This document shows positions 18,057 through 26,214 of a stretch of DNA of 64,000 nt, piece by piece. A model generated the notes under the pieces. It saw only the letters and a program-made list of their open reading frames with translations. It had not been told where the DNA came from and did not search any database. How positions within the stretch are numbered: the stretch's first letter is position 1; each line of letters starts with the position of its first letter. The translations under genes and the position numbers were made by a program. Origin of the DNA: DATEDA01 sp963827595 (GTDB lineage: Bacteria; Pseudomonadota; Gammaproteobacteria; Burkholderiales; SG8-39); contig CAWHBT010000010.1 in the NCBI GenBank assembly GCA_963827595.1, forward strand, positions 1 to 64,000, given 5' to 3'.

Positions 18057-18668
18057 ATGAGGGGACTTCTCGTCGCCTTGGCGTGCGCGTTCCCGCTCGC
18101 GCTGCACGCCGCGGTATTGCACGGCAACCCGTGGCTCGTCGCCGCGCTCTCGGCGGCGATCGCGGCGAACTTCGTCTGGCTGGCGGCGCGCCGGGCGCTG
18201 CCCTGGTGGCTGATCGCGGCGGCCGGCGCCGCGGCCCTGGCCGCGGCCCTGGTGGACCGCCAGATCGCCGCGCGGCTCGCGTTCCTCCCGCCCATCCTGA
18301 TCTACGTGTTCCTGTGCTGGGCGTTTGCGCGTACGCTCGCGCCCGCGAGGGAGCCCCTGGTGACCCGGATCGCACGGCTGGTGCGGGACGGCGAGTTGCC
18401 CAAACCGCTGGTCGTGCATACCCGCCGCGTGACGTGGCTGTGGGCCGTGTCGCTCGCGCTCATGGCGGCGGTCTCGGCGCTGCTCGCGCGGTTTGCCGAG
18501 CCGGCGACGTGGTCGTTCTTCACGAACATCCTGAGCTACGCGTTGCTCGCCGCGCTGTTCGTCCTCGAATATCTGTACCGGCTGGTGCGCTATCCCGAGA
18601 TCCGGCACGACACGCCGTGGCGCGTGGCGGCGGGCATGGTGGGGCGCGCTGGCGAAGTGTTTCGCTAG
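18057..18668 (+). CDS. COG4648 predicted membrane protein, copy 2
   Basis: Paralogue of the protein at 6358-6993: 203 residues, about six helices, the same central motif (FARTLAPAREPLVTRIARL) and a similar C-terminal helix TNILSYALLAALFVLEYLYR. In the first copy this gene is directly coupled to an AMP-ligase; here the second AMP-ligase follows after a 600-base gene for a secreted protein. An upstream GAGAGGGGCAGG provides a strong ribosome site. Function unknown. Confidence 0.8.
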   Translation: MRGLLVALACAFPLALHAAVLHGNPWLVAALSAAIAANFVWLAARRALPWWLIAAAGAAALAAALVDRQIAARLAFLPPILIYVFLCWAFARTLAPAREPLVTRIARLVRDGELPKPLVVHTRRVTWLWAVSLALMAAVSALLARFAEPATWSFFTNILSYALLAALFVLEYLYRLVRYPEIRHDTPWRVAAGMVGRAGEVFR

Positions 18669-18679
18669 CGGGGGAGCCC

Positions 18680-19279
18680 ATGCGAACATCCCGGTTCCTG
18701 CTTTCAGGCATCGTGGCGCTTTGCATCTCGCAGGCGTCGAATGCCGACGAGAGAATCGCTGTCGTCGTGCCGGCCGTTCTCGAGCCGGACGCGCCGATCG
18801 GCGAGGCCGTGAAGCGCGAGTGCGCCGTCGAGAGCCACATCGGAAACCAGGTCTTCCAGAGGGTGAGCGAAAGGTTTCCCGGGGCGGGGCAGATTCGGAG
18901 CCCGAGCCAGGCCGAGCCGGAATCGTTCATCCTCAAGGTGACGATCCTCTCCGTGCTGGGCGCAGGCGGCGGCGGTTGGAGCGGCTCCAAGTCGATCAGC
19001 ATCCGCGCCGAGGTCTCACAGAACGCCAAGGTGGTCGCGACCACCGTCCTGAACCGCCAGTCCGGAGGCGGGGTCTTTGGCGGCGTGAGCGGTACGTGTC
19101 CGATCATGGATCGCATCGCCGTCGCTCTCGGTCGGGACGTTGCGGGCTGGTTGCTTGGTCAGATGTTGGCGGCGCGGCACGCGCGTGCGGCCTCCGTTCA
19201 GCCCCCAGCTCAGGCACCGAAGGAAGAGAGCGCGAGCCCGGCGGCCTCCGGTGAGCCCGCAAGCGAGCCCAAGCAATGA
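18680..19279 (+). CDS. secreted protein of unknown function
   Basis: I do not recognise the family. The 199-residue product has a signal peptide (MRTSRFLLSGIVALCISQASNA) and a mature domain with alternating strands, two cysteines (about 41 and 138) and a glycine-rich turn GAGGGGWSG near 96-104. A proline/serine-rich low-complexity tail (about 175-199) follows. It loosely resembles small periplasmic DUF4410-like proteins. It sits between the second COG4648 gene and the second AMP-ligase, where copy 1 has direct overlap, so it looks like an insertion into an ancestral pair. Base composition is a little less GC-extreme than its neighbours. Confidence 0.6.
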   Translation: MRTSRFLLSGIVALCISQASNADERIAVVVPAVLEPDAPIGEAVKRECAVESHIGNQVFQRVSERFPGAGQIRSPSQAEPESFILKVTILSVLGAGGGGWSGSKSISIRAEVSQNAKVVATTVLNRQSGGGVFGGVSGTCPIMDRIAVALGRDVAGWLLGQMLAARHARAASVQPPAQAPKEESASPAASGEPASEPKQ

Positions 19280-19331
19280 CGGTGCTTGGAGCAGTCGCTC
19301 ACGCGCCTAGCCAATCCGGAGCGGACGCCCT

Positions 19332-20667
19332 ATGCCAATGAACGACCCGCCGCCGCTGATTGCGCATCGGCAGCCGGACGAGCCCATCGCGTGGCGCGCC
19401 GGGCGGTGCGTCAGCGCCGGGGAGTTCCTCGCCGACGTGCGCGCGCTCGCGGCGCGCTTGCCGCGCCGCCGTCATCTGCTCAACCTGTGCGACGACCGCT
19501 ATCGCTTCCTGGTGGCGCTGGGCGCGGCGCTCGTGAACGGCCAGCTTACGCTGCTCGTGCCGAACCGGACCCAGAAGCTGCTCGACCAGATCGAGGAGAC
19601 GTACCCTGACCTCGCGTGCATCGCGGAGACCGCGGTGCCGCTCGTGAACGGCGCTTCGCTCGCCTATCCGGAACCCCTCGAGCCCCTCGCCGGCGGGTGG
19701 GAGGTGCCGCGGATCGCGGGCGGCCAGACGGCCGCAGTCGTGTTCACGTCCGGGAGCACGGGGCGGCCGGTCCCGCACGCCAAGCCCTGGCGGAAGCTCG
19801 TCGCCGGGGCGCGCGCCGCGGCCGGGACCCTGGGGCTGTCGGAGGGCGCGACCTTTCTCGGCACCGTGCCGCCGCAGCACATGTGGGGCCTCGAGGCCAC
19901 CGTGATGCTGCCGCTGCAGACGGGCGGCGTGGTTCACGCGTGCCGGCCGCTCTTTCCGGCCGACGTCGCGGCGTGGCTCGCCGAGCTCCCGCGGCGGCGC
20001 GTGCTCGTGACCACGCCGCTGCACATTCGCGCCTGCGTCGAGGCCGGAATCGAGCTGCCCGGGCTCGATCTGATCCTGTCGGCCGCGGCGCCGCTTTCCG
20101 AGACGCTCGCCGCCGAGGCCGAGGCGCGGTTCGGCGCCCGGGTCGTCGAGATCTACGGCTGCACCGAGGCGGGCATGATCGCGTCGCGGCGCACCGCGCA
20201 CACCGAGACCTGGCGAGCCCTGCAGGGCGTGCGGGTGACCGCGGCGCCGAGCCGGGTGGGCGTTCGAAGGCGGGCACATCGAGGGGCTCGCTCCGAGCAA
20301 CGATGTGCTGGAGGTGCTGGACGAGAGGGCGTTCCGGCTCGCCGGGCGGCTCGCGGACGTCGTGAACGTCGCCGGCAAGCGCGCCTCCCTCGCCGATCTC
20401 AACCGCAAGCTGGCCGAGATCCCCGGGGTCAAGGACGGCGTGTTCCACACGCGCGAGGCCGAGAGCGGCAAGGCGGCCCGGCTGATGGCGTTCGTGGTCG
20501 CCCCCGACCTGAGCGAGGGTCAGATCCTGGAGGCGCTCCGCTGCTCGATCGACCCGGTGTTCCTGCCGCGGCCGCTCGTCAAGGTCGCGGCGCTGCCGCG
20601 GGCCTCGACCGGCAAGCTGCCGCTGGAGGCGTTGCGCGAGCTGGAACTCAGCGCCGGCGAGCGCTAG
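19332..20667 (+). CDS. AMP-dependent acyl/aryl ligase, copy 2, frameshifted
   Basis: Second adenylating enzyme, paralogous to 6990-8339, with P-loop VFTSGSTGRPVPHAK, GTVPPQHMWGLEATVM, A5 motif EIYGCTEAGMIASRR and, in the new frame, RLAGRLADVVNVAGKRASL and the A10 motif PRASTGKLPLE. The frame breaks at about 20250; the downstream frame (WAFEGGHIEGLAPSND) continues the expected sequence to the TAG at 20667. The span is one base over a multiple of three, so one inserted base explains it. ATG at 19332 or 19338. About 445 residues after repair. It may load a different starter or extender acid from copy 1. Confidence 0.85.
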
Positions 20668-20697
20668 CCGGCGGCGGCCGCGGCGCGGCGCGCAGCG

Positions 20698-21094
20698 CTA
20701 CAGGTTGAGCAGCTGGGCCCGGATGCCCTTGTCCAGGTTCTGGATCCAGCCGTTGTAGTTGCGGTGGATGTTGGTGCCGTCGTAGTTCAGGCTCGACGCT
20801 GTCCTTGTAGGTGATGTTGAAGGTCCGGGTGTCGAAAGTCACGTCGACGATCGCGGTATGGCTGCGCAGGTTGAGCGTGCCGACCATCACTCCGGGCCTG
20901 ACCGGCTGCATCTTCCAGCCGAGCGCGCTGCCCGCGCGCACGATCGCTTTCTCGACTTCGGCGAGCGTCGGCGGCTTGCCGCCGGGCGTCTCGACCGGCG
21001 CGCCCTTGACGTTGTAGATCGGCTGGATCGTGCAGGCGGCGAGCGCGGCAACGGCGAACGCGACCAGGAGCCCCTTCAAAGCGGCAGTTTTCAT
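20698..21094 (-). CDS. small outer-membrane-type lipoprotein, frameshifted
   Basis: Lipoprotein of about 131 residues. MKTAALKGL leads to a hydrophobic stretch and lipobox LAAC (VAALAACTIQP). After FNITYKDS the frame breaks near 20797: removing one C in the GTCGAGC stretch restores SLNYDGTNIHRNYNGWIQNL and a natural end RAQLLNL at 20698. I do not recognise a named family, although similar small lipoproteins occur widely in proteobacteria. It is convergent with the second AMP-ligase and downstream of the outer-membrane protein on the same strand. Confidence 0.7.
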
Positions 21095-21194
21095 GATCTC
21101 CCTCCCGAGGAATGTGTACGGGCCGGTGGTCGCGGCCCGCAACGCGGGAGATTGTATGAATTCCGGGCGGCGGCGGCAATCGACCCCGCGTGCG

Positions 21195-22040
21195 CTAATC
21201 CTCGGTCTCGACCCGTTCCTTGGACTCGGCGAACACCCAAGCGATCCCGATGCCGGCGCTCAGCGCATAGTCGCGCTTCACGAGCGGGCTCGCTTCGAAG
21301 GTCGCGCCGTTCAGCGTGTCGTAGCGGACGTAGGCGCCGACCCAGATCTTGTCGATGCGGCGGCTGATCGAGGCGAAGGCCGCCCATCCCGAGTAGCCGC
21401 CCGGCGCCTGGTAGGCGGGCCGGTCCGGGGTCGCGAACTGCGGCGCCACGGTGTAGAAATAGTTGTTGAACTGCCGCGTGGCGTACAGGGGACCGGCGCT
21501 GAGGCCGACGTTCCACCGCCCGCCGAAGAACTCCGGGCGCAGGTCGAGGGCGAGGTGCGGATAGAACACCCAGCCGATATAGCTCCAGTGGATGAGGTCG
21601 GTCGCGAACGCCGCGCGCGCGGGCACCCGCAACCGCAGGCGGTAGGTGTAGTCGACCCGGCGGTCGCGCGCGAGCGTGATCTCGAGCACCGGTCCGACCT
21701 CGAGCGTGGCGTCCAGATCGGGCATGCCCTGGCGCGCCGTGTTCTTGCTGCTGTCGACGGGCGGCGTGCCGAACACGCTGACGTCGAGCTGGACGCGGTC
21801 GGTGTCGAAGAAGATCCCGCGGATGCCTTCGCGGTCGACGCGGAAGCGCTCGCCGCGATAGACCGCGTAGGGCAGCGGGAAGACGTAGTCGCGGCTCTGG
21901 TCGGCGCCACGGTAGTCCGGGAGATGGAGTCCGGTGACGCCGAGGCCGAGCTCCCAGAGCGGGCGCTGCTCGGCGCCGGCCGGCAGCGGCAGCCCCGCCG
22001 CCGCGACCGCGAGTACAACGAGCGCGCCGCGCCCGATCAC
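21195..22040 (-). CDS. MipA/OmpV-like outer membrane protein
   Basis: Exported beta-barrel protein of 281 residues: a signal peptide (MIGRGALVVLAVAAAGLPLPAGA) then GLGVTGLHLPDYRGADQSRDYVFPLPYAVYRGE, the typical opening of MipA/OmpV proteins. Alternating aromatic strands end with a C-terminal strand ALSAGIGIAWVF. The GTG start at 22040 overlaps the halogenase-like stop (GTGA), so the two are cotranscribed. Such proteins act as outer-membrane scaffolds or pores. Its place beside a pigment cluster suggests a role in envelope assembly or export (inference). Confidence 0.78.
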   Translation of the reverse strand: MIGRGALVVLAVAAAGLPLPAGAEQRPLWELGLGVTGLHLPDYRGADQSRDYVFPLPYAVYRGERFRVDREGIRGIFFDTDRVQLDVSVFGTPPVDSSKNTARQGMPDLDATLEVGPVLEITLARDRRVDYTYRLRLRVPARAAFATDLIHWSYIGWVFYPHLALDLRPEFFGGRWNVGLSAGPLYATRQFNNYFYTVAPQFATPDRPAYQAPGGYSGWAAFASISRRIDKIWVGAYVRYDTLNGATFEASPLVKRDYALSAGIGIAWVFAESKERVETED

Positions 22041-23344
22041 GCCGCTTCGAGCGGCTGGATGGCGCGCTTGCGCCGGCGCCACGCGCGCAGGTTCGCCGGC
22101 AGCGTGGCGAGGCTGAACGCGTAGTAGAGGGCGCGGAAGAAGTACAACCGCCACCGCACCGGGCCGTTGCGGAACACGTCCCCCGCCAGGAACGAGACCG
22201 TGCCCGAGACGACGCCGAGCACGTTCTTCGGTCCCATGATGAGGTTGCGCATCGCCGGCGAGGTCATGCGGTAGATCATCCACGAGAAGGTCCCCAGGCC
22301 GCGCCGCACGGTGCGGTCGAACTCGCGGTAGAGCCGCGGCGCGGCGCGCGGGTCGCGCAGGCACCCGTCGACCACGTCGGCGCCGAGGAACGCGCTGTTC
22401 ATCGCGAGGTACACCCCGCTCGAGAACACCGGGTCGATGAAGCCGTAGGCGTCGCCCACCATGATGTAACGATCGCCCGCCATCCGGTCGCAATAGTAGG
22501 AGTAGTTGCCGGTCGCGGTCGCCGGCCCGGTGAGCTCGGCGTCCCGCAGGCGCTCGGCGAGCCCCGGCGAGAGGGCGATGGTGTCGAGGAAGAAGGTGGT
22601 CGGGTCGGTCTGGCGCGACTTCATGTAGTACGGCCAGCACACCGCGCCGACGCTGGTCGTGCCGTCTTTCAGCGGAATGAACCAGAACCAGCCGTGCTGG
22701 AACCAGAACATGCTGATGTTGCCCTCCTCGCGGCCGGCGAGCCGCCGCGCGCCGGTGAAGTGGCCGAAGAGCGCGGCGCTGTTGTGGCTCGCGTTCTTGC
22801 GCTTGAGGTCGAGCTTGTTGGCGAGGAAGGTGTCGCGGCCGGAGGCGTCGACGAGGAATTGGGCGTGCCAGCGTCGCGTCGCGCCGTCCTCGTCCCGGGT
22901 GGCGACGTGCACGGCTTCCGACGGGCCGAAGTCGACCTCGGTGACGCGCGTGCCCTCGTGCACTTGCGCACCGTTCGCCGCGCAGTGCTTCAGCAGCAGG
23001 TGGTCGAACTCCGATCGCCGCACCTGGTAGGCGTAGGGCCACGCCGGATCGAGCGCGGTCCCGAAGTCGTAGGTGAGGGACTTGCCGTGCTCGACGGAGT
23101 TGAACTGGGCACCGTACTTGACCATCCCGATCCGCTCGACGGCGTCCTTGACGCCGAGCTGCTCGAACAGCGGCAGGTTGAGCGGGAGCAGCGACTCGCC
23201 GATGTGGAAGCGCGGATGGCGGTCCTTCTCGATCACCACCACCCGCCGCCCGCGCCGCGCGAGCAGCGTCGCGATCGTCGAGCCGGCCGGCCCGCCGCCG
23301 ATGACGAGCACGTCGCAGCGGGCGGCGTCGGGAGTGGAGGACAA
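22037..23344 (-). CDS. FAD-dependent halogenase-like oxidoreductase
   Basis: Flavoprotein of 435 residues in the tryptophan/phenol halogenase superfamily. N-terminal FAD motif VLVIGGGPAGSTIATLLARR, then FHIGESLLP (the GESLLP signature of carrier-bound-substrate halogenases), a candidate catalytic lysine in RIGMVKYGAQF, the diagnostic W-x-W-x-I-P as GWFWFIP, and MVGDAYGFIDPVFSSG binding the flavin. Xanthomonadins are brominated aryl polyenes and their loci encode such an enzyme, so halogenation of the polyene aryl head is the natural hypothesis. TTG start at 23344. Alternative: a non-halogenating geranylgeranyl-reductase-like oxidase. Confidence 0.8.
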   Translation of the reverse strand: MSSTPDAARCDVLVIGGGPAGSTIATLLARRGRRVVVIEKDRHPRFHIGESLLPLNLPLFEQLGVKDAVERIGMVKYGAQFNSVEHGKSLTYDFGTALDPAWPYAYQVRRSEFDHLLLKHCAANGAQVHEGTRVTEVDFGPSEAVHVATRDEDGATRRWHAQFLVDASGRDTFLANKLDLKRKNASHNSAALFGHFTGARRLAGREEGNISMFWFQHGWFWFIPLKDGTTSVGAVCWPYYMKSRQTDPTTFFLDTIALSPGLAERLRDAELTGPATATGNYSYYCDRMAGDRYIMVGDAYGFIDPVFSSGVYLAMNSAFLGADVVDGCLRDPRAAPRLYREFDRTVRRGLGTFSWMIYRMTSPAMRNLIMGPKNVLGVVSGTVSFLAGDVFRNGPVRWRLYFFRALYYAFSLATLPANLRAWRRRKRAIQPLEAA

Positions 23345-23473
23345 CTGAGCGCCTCGGGAACGGAGTGTGCGTCGCGGAAACTCTATCACAGCGCACCGCG
23401 ACCGAGCGCGGGTGTCGGAGCCGGCCCGTGTCTGCAATAATCGGGCCGCGATGCCCAGTCCCTGCCCGCTGCC

Positions 23474-24340
23474 GTGATCCCGGACACCTCGACCGGGTCC
23501 GCCCCCGTCGCCGCGTCCCTGGCCCCGCGGCCCGCGCCACCGCGCCGGTGGGATCCCGCGCCGGCGATCCGCTTCACCGCGTTCTTTCACGTCGGCAGCG
23601 TGGCCGCCCTCGCCGCGGTGCCCGAGCTCTGGCCGCCGATCGTCGCGGGGCTCGCGGCCAACCACGCCGTGCTGTTCACGGCGAGCCTGCTCCCGCGCAG
23701 CCAGCTGATCGGGCGGAACCTGGTGCGTCTGCCGGAGGCGGCCGCGCGGCGCGGCGAGGTCGCGATCACGTTCGACGACGGGCCGGACCCCGAGGTGACG
23801 CCGCGCGTGCTCGATCTCCTGGACGCGCGCGGCGCGACAGCGAGCTTCTTCTGCGTCGGCGAGCGCGCGGCGGCGGCACCCGGTCTCGTGCGCGAGATCG
23901 TGCGTCGCGGACACTCGGTCGAGAACCACAGCCTTCGGCACTCGACCGGCTTCGGCTGGTACGGGCCGTGGCGCCTGCGGCGTGAACTGGAGGGCGCGCA
24001 GCGCGCGCTCACGGAGACCGCCGGCGTTGCGCCAAGGTTCTTCCGCGCGCCGTTCGGAACGCGGAACCCCCTGCTCGATCCCGCGCTCGCCCGCCTCGGG
24101 CTCACGCTCGCCTCGTGGACGCGACGGGGCTACGACACCGTCGACGCCGACGCGGCGCGGGTGCTGCACCGGCTGGTGGAGGGACTCGGCGGGGGCGACG
24201 TGCTGCTCCTGCACGACGGGGTGACGGTGCGGCAGCGTCGCGGCGTGCCGACGGTGCTCGCCGTCCTGCCGCGGCTCCTCGAGCAGCTCGCCGACCGCGG
24301 CCTCAAGCCGGTCTCGCTGCGGACGGCCTGCGATGCCTAG
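23474..24340 (+). CDS. polysaccharide deacetylase family protein
   Basis: NodB-homology protein of 288 residues. An N-terminal region of about 85 residues contains one or two hydrophobic helices (AFFHVGSVAALAAVPELW; AGLAANHAVLFTASLL). The catalytic domain follows with metal-site motif TFDDGPD, HSVENHSLRHS (motif 2) and RAPFGTRN (motif 3). It would remove N- or O-acetyl groups from an envelope sugar or a polyene glycolipid at the membrane. GTG start at 23474, divergent from the halogenase-like gene. It begins a three-gene operon with two methyltransferases. Confidence 0.88.
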   Translation: MIPDTSTGSAPVAASLAPRPAPPRRWDPAPAIRFTAFFHVGSVAALAAVPELWPPIVAGLAANHAVLFTASLLPRSQLIGRNLVRLPEAAARRGEVAITFDDGPDPEVTPRVLDLLDARGATASFFCVGERAAAAPGLVREIVRRGHSVENHSLRHSTGFGWYGPWRLRRELEGAQRALTETAGVAPRFFRAPFGTRNPLLDPALARLGLTLASWTRRGYDTVDADAARVLHRLVEGLGGGDVLLLHDGVTVRQRRGVPTVLAVLPRLLEQLADRGLKPVSLRTACDA

Positions 24341-24350
24341 GGAAGAGGGC

Positions 24351-25103
24351 ATGACGGCGGTGGCGGTCGCAGCGGCGCGGGGCGACGCGGCGGAGCCCCT
24401 TCCCGCGACGCTCCTCAACGCGGCCGCGCGCCGGTACGTGCCGGCCGGGCGCTTTGCGGTCGGGTTCGCGCGCGGCAAGCTCCGCCACGACCTGGTCTTC
24501 GCCGCGCTGCTTCAGCGCGGCCTCGTTCCCGACGGCGCGCGCCTGCTCGACCTGGGATGCGGGCAGGGCGCGCTGCTTGCGCTGCTCGTCGCCGCCCGGG
24601 AGGAGTATCGCGCGGGACGGTGGCCCGCCGGCTGGCCCGCACCGCCGTCGCACCTGCGTCTGCGCGGTGTCGAGGTCCTGCACGCCGATGTGCGGCGCGC
24701 ACGGCTCGCGCTCGGCGGCGACGCGGAGATCGAGGAGGCGGACCTCCGGGTCGCGCGCGTCACGCCGAGCGACGTGATCGCGCTGCTCGACGTGGCGCAC
24801 TACCTGGAGCCGCCGGCGCAGGAACGCCTGCTCACGGCGGTCGCGGACGCGCTGGCGCCGGGCGGCCTGTTCCTGATGCGCGTCGGGGACGTGGCCGCCC
24901 GAATCCCGGCGCTGCTGACGCGGATCATCGACCATCTCGTCACCCTGTCCCGCGGCAGCGGACTGCATCCCTTCCACTGCCGGACCATTCCGCAATGGGT
25001 CGCGGCGCTCGAGCGCCGGGGACTCACGGTCGCCGTCGAACCGAAGAGCGACGGCACGCCATTCGCCAACGTGCTGCTCGTGGCGCGCAAGCACCGCGGA
25101 TGA
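24351..25103 (+). CDS. class I SAM-dependent methyltransferase
   Basis: Methyltransferase of 250 residues with SAM motif I LLDLGCGQGALLALL (about 58-72) and a later DVIALLDVAHYLEPPAQERLL segment. ATG at 24351 has GGGAAGAGGG just upstream. An ATG at 24333 overlaps the deacetylase stop and is the alternative, adding six residues. Its stop overlaps the next methyltransferase (ATGA). Substrate unknown; it may tailor a lipid or sugar made by the neighbouring genes. Confidence 0.82.
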   Translation: MTAVAVAAARGDAAEPLPATLLNAAARRYVPAGRFAVGFARGKLRHDLVFAALLQRGLVPDGARLLDLGCGQGALLALLVAAREEYRAGRWPAGWPAPPSHLRLRGVEVLHADVRRARLALGGDAEIEEADLRVARVTPSDVIALLDVAHYLEPPAQERLLTAVADALAPGGLFLMRVGDVAARIPALLTRIIDHLVTLSRGSGLHPFHCRTIPQWVAALERRGLTVAVEPKSDGTPFANVLLVARKHRG

Positions 25104-25870
25104 ACCGCGGGCCGTCGGCCGTCCGTACCGACCGGGAGCTCCGCGAGGCGAATCGCCGCTTCTACGACGCCCTGTGGGCGGACGTGCGGTTCGTCGAGCC
25201 CGAGCGCTTCAACACCTGGCCGCTGCTGCAACCGCTCGTCGCAAACGCGCGGCGCCGGCTCGAGGTCGGCGCGGGCCTGCGGCCGCGGCTGCCGCTCGCC
25301 GGGACGCACTTCGTCGACATCAGCGCGCCGGCGCTCGCGCGGCTCCGCGAGCGGGGCGCGACCGCGGTGCTCGCGCCGGTGACGGCGCTGCCGTTCCCCG
25401 ACGCCGCGTTCGACCTGGTGTGCGCGCTCGACATCGTCGAACACGTCGGCGACGACGAGGGCGCGCTCGCGGAGCTCGCGCGCGTCGCCGCGCCGGGCGG
25501 GGCGTTGCTCGTCTCGGCGCCGCTGCATCCGGCGCTCTGGACGGCGTTCGACGACTTCGTGGGGCACCACTGCCGCTACGAACCGGACGAGCTGCTCGCG
25601 AAGCTCGAGCGGCACGGCCTGGCGGTGGAGCGGAGCGCCGCCTACGGCATGCAGCCGCGGTCGTCCCGGCTGGTCGATCTCGGGATGTGGTGGCTGACGC
25701 ACCGGCGCGAGCAGGCACTGTGGTGGTACAACCGCGTGTTCATGCCGCTCGCGGTGCGCTTCGAGAAGCCGCTCGCGGTCGCGCCGGGGATGATCGACAC
25801 CGCGAACGTGAGCGAGATCCTGCTGGTGTGCCGCCGGAACGGCTCGGGTTCGCGGCGGGCGGGGGGGTGA
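25100..25870 (+). CDS. class I SAM-dependent methyltransferase
   Basis: Methyltransferase of 256 residues, of the UbiE/BioC-like group. Motif I is degenerate (RRLEVGAGLRPRLP) but motif II (AAFDLVCALDIVEHVGDDEGAL) and motif III (VAAPGGALLVSAPLHPALW) are clear. A C-terminal region GMWWLTHRREQALWWYNRVFMP is aromatic-rich and may contact the membrane. It follows by a four-base overlap from the previous methyltransferase and ends at a symmetrical hairpin shared with the convergent DUF2188 gene. Confidence 0.82.
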   Translation: MNRGPSAVRTDRELREANRRFYDALWADVRFVEPERFNTWPLLQPLVANARRRLEVGAGLRPRLPLAGTHFVDISAPALARLRERGATAVLAPVTALPFPDAAFDLVCALDIVEHVGDDEGALAELARVAAPGGALLVSAPLHPALWTAFDDFVGHHCRYEPDELLAKLERHGLAVERSAAYGMQPRSSRLVDLGMWWLTHRREQALWWYNRVFMPLAVRFEKPLAVAPGMIDTANVSEILLVCRRNGSGSRRAGG

Positions 25871-25890
25871 CGTCGCTACTGCGACGTCAC
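25867..25890. terminator. bidirectional hairpin between convergent genes
   Basis: A perfect 10-bp stem GTGACGTCGC / GCGACGTCAC with the loop TACT contains the stop codons of both convergent genes (TGA of the methyltransferase and TGA of the DUF2188 gene). It has no T-tract, so it is a likely but unproven bidirectional terminator or 3'-end stabiliser. Confidence 0.55.
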
Positions 25891-26102
25891 TTGTACGGCT
25901 CGAAGACCCACTCGGCCTCGAGGCGACCGTCGGGGCTCTCGACGCGCACCTTGGCCGGGCGGTTCGCCTCCGCCCAGCTCTTCGCGTAGCTCACCGCCAC
26001 CTTCTTCTCGGAGAAGAAGTGGCTCTGAGTGCTGCCCGTCGCGGTGACCGCCCAGCCGTAGACCGGGCCGGGGTACACCACGAAAATCGGCGTTTCGCGC
26101 AT
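25887..26102 (-). CDS. DUF2188-like small protein
   Basis: A 71-residue protein with an early hydrophobic strand (IFVVYPGPVYGWAVTATGS), then HFFSEKKVAVSYAKSWAEANRPAKVRVE and an aromatic end EWVFEPYK. This layout fits the DUF2188 family of small proteins of unknown role. Convergent with the methyltransferase and followed by its hairpin. The upstream 112 bases separate it from the DUF1116 gene, and I see no promoter. Confidence 0.65.
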   Translation of the reverse strand: MRETPIFVVYPGPVYGWAVTATGSTQSHFFSEKKVAVSYAKSWAEANRPAKVRVESPDGRLEAEWVFEPYK

Positions 26103-26214
26103 CGCTCCTCGCGCCGGGCTTGTAGAAACTGCCCGGCTGCTAGCGAGGAATTTGCCGCAGTCGGACCCGAACCGGGAGTGCGGCGTGCGGCCGCGCGTGA
26201 CCTTCTACCTGTTG

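Noticed and set aside
25887..26102. DUF2188 gene as the missing YlbF/DUF2877 subunit
   Set aside because: At 71 residues it is far too short and has no DUF2877 features.
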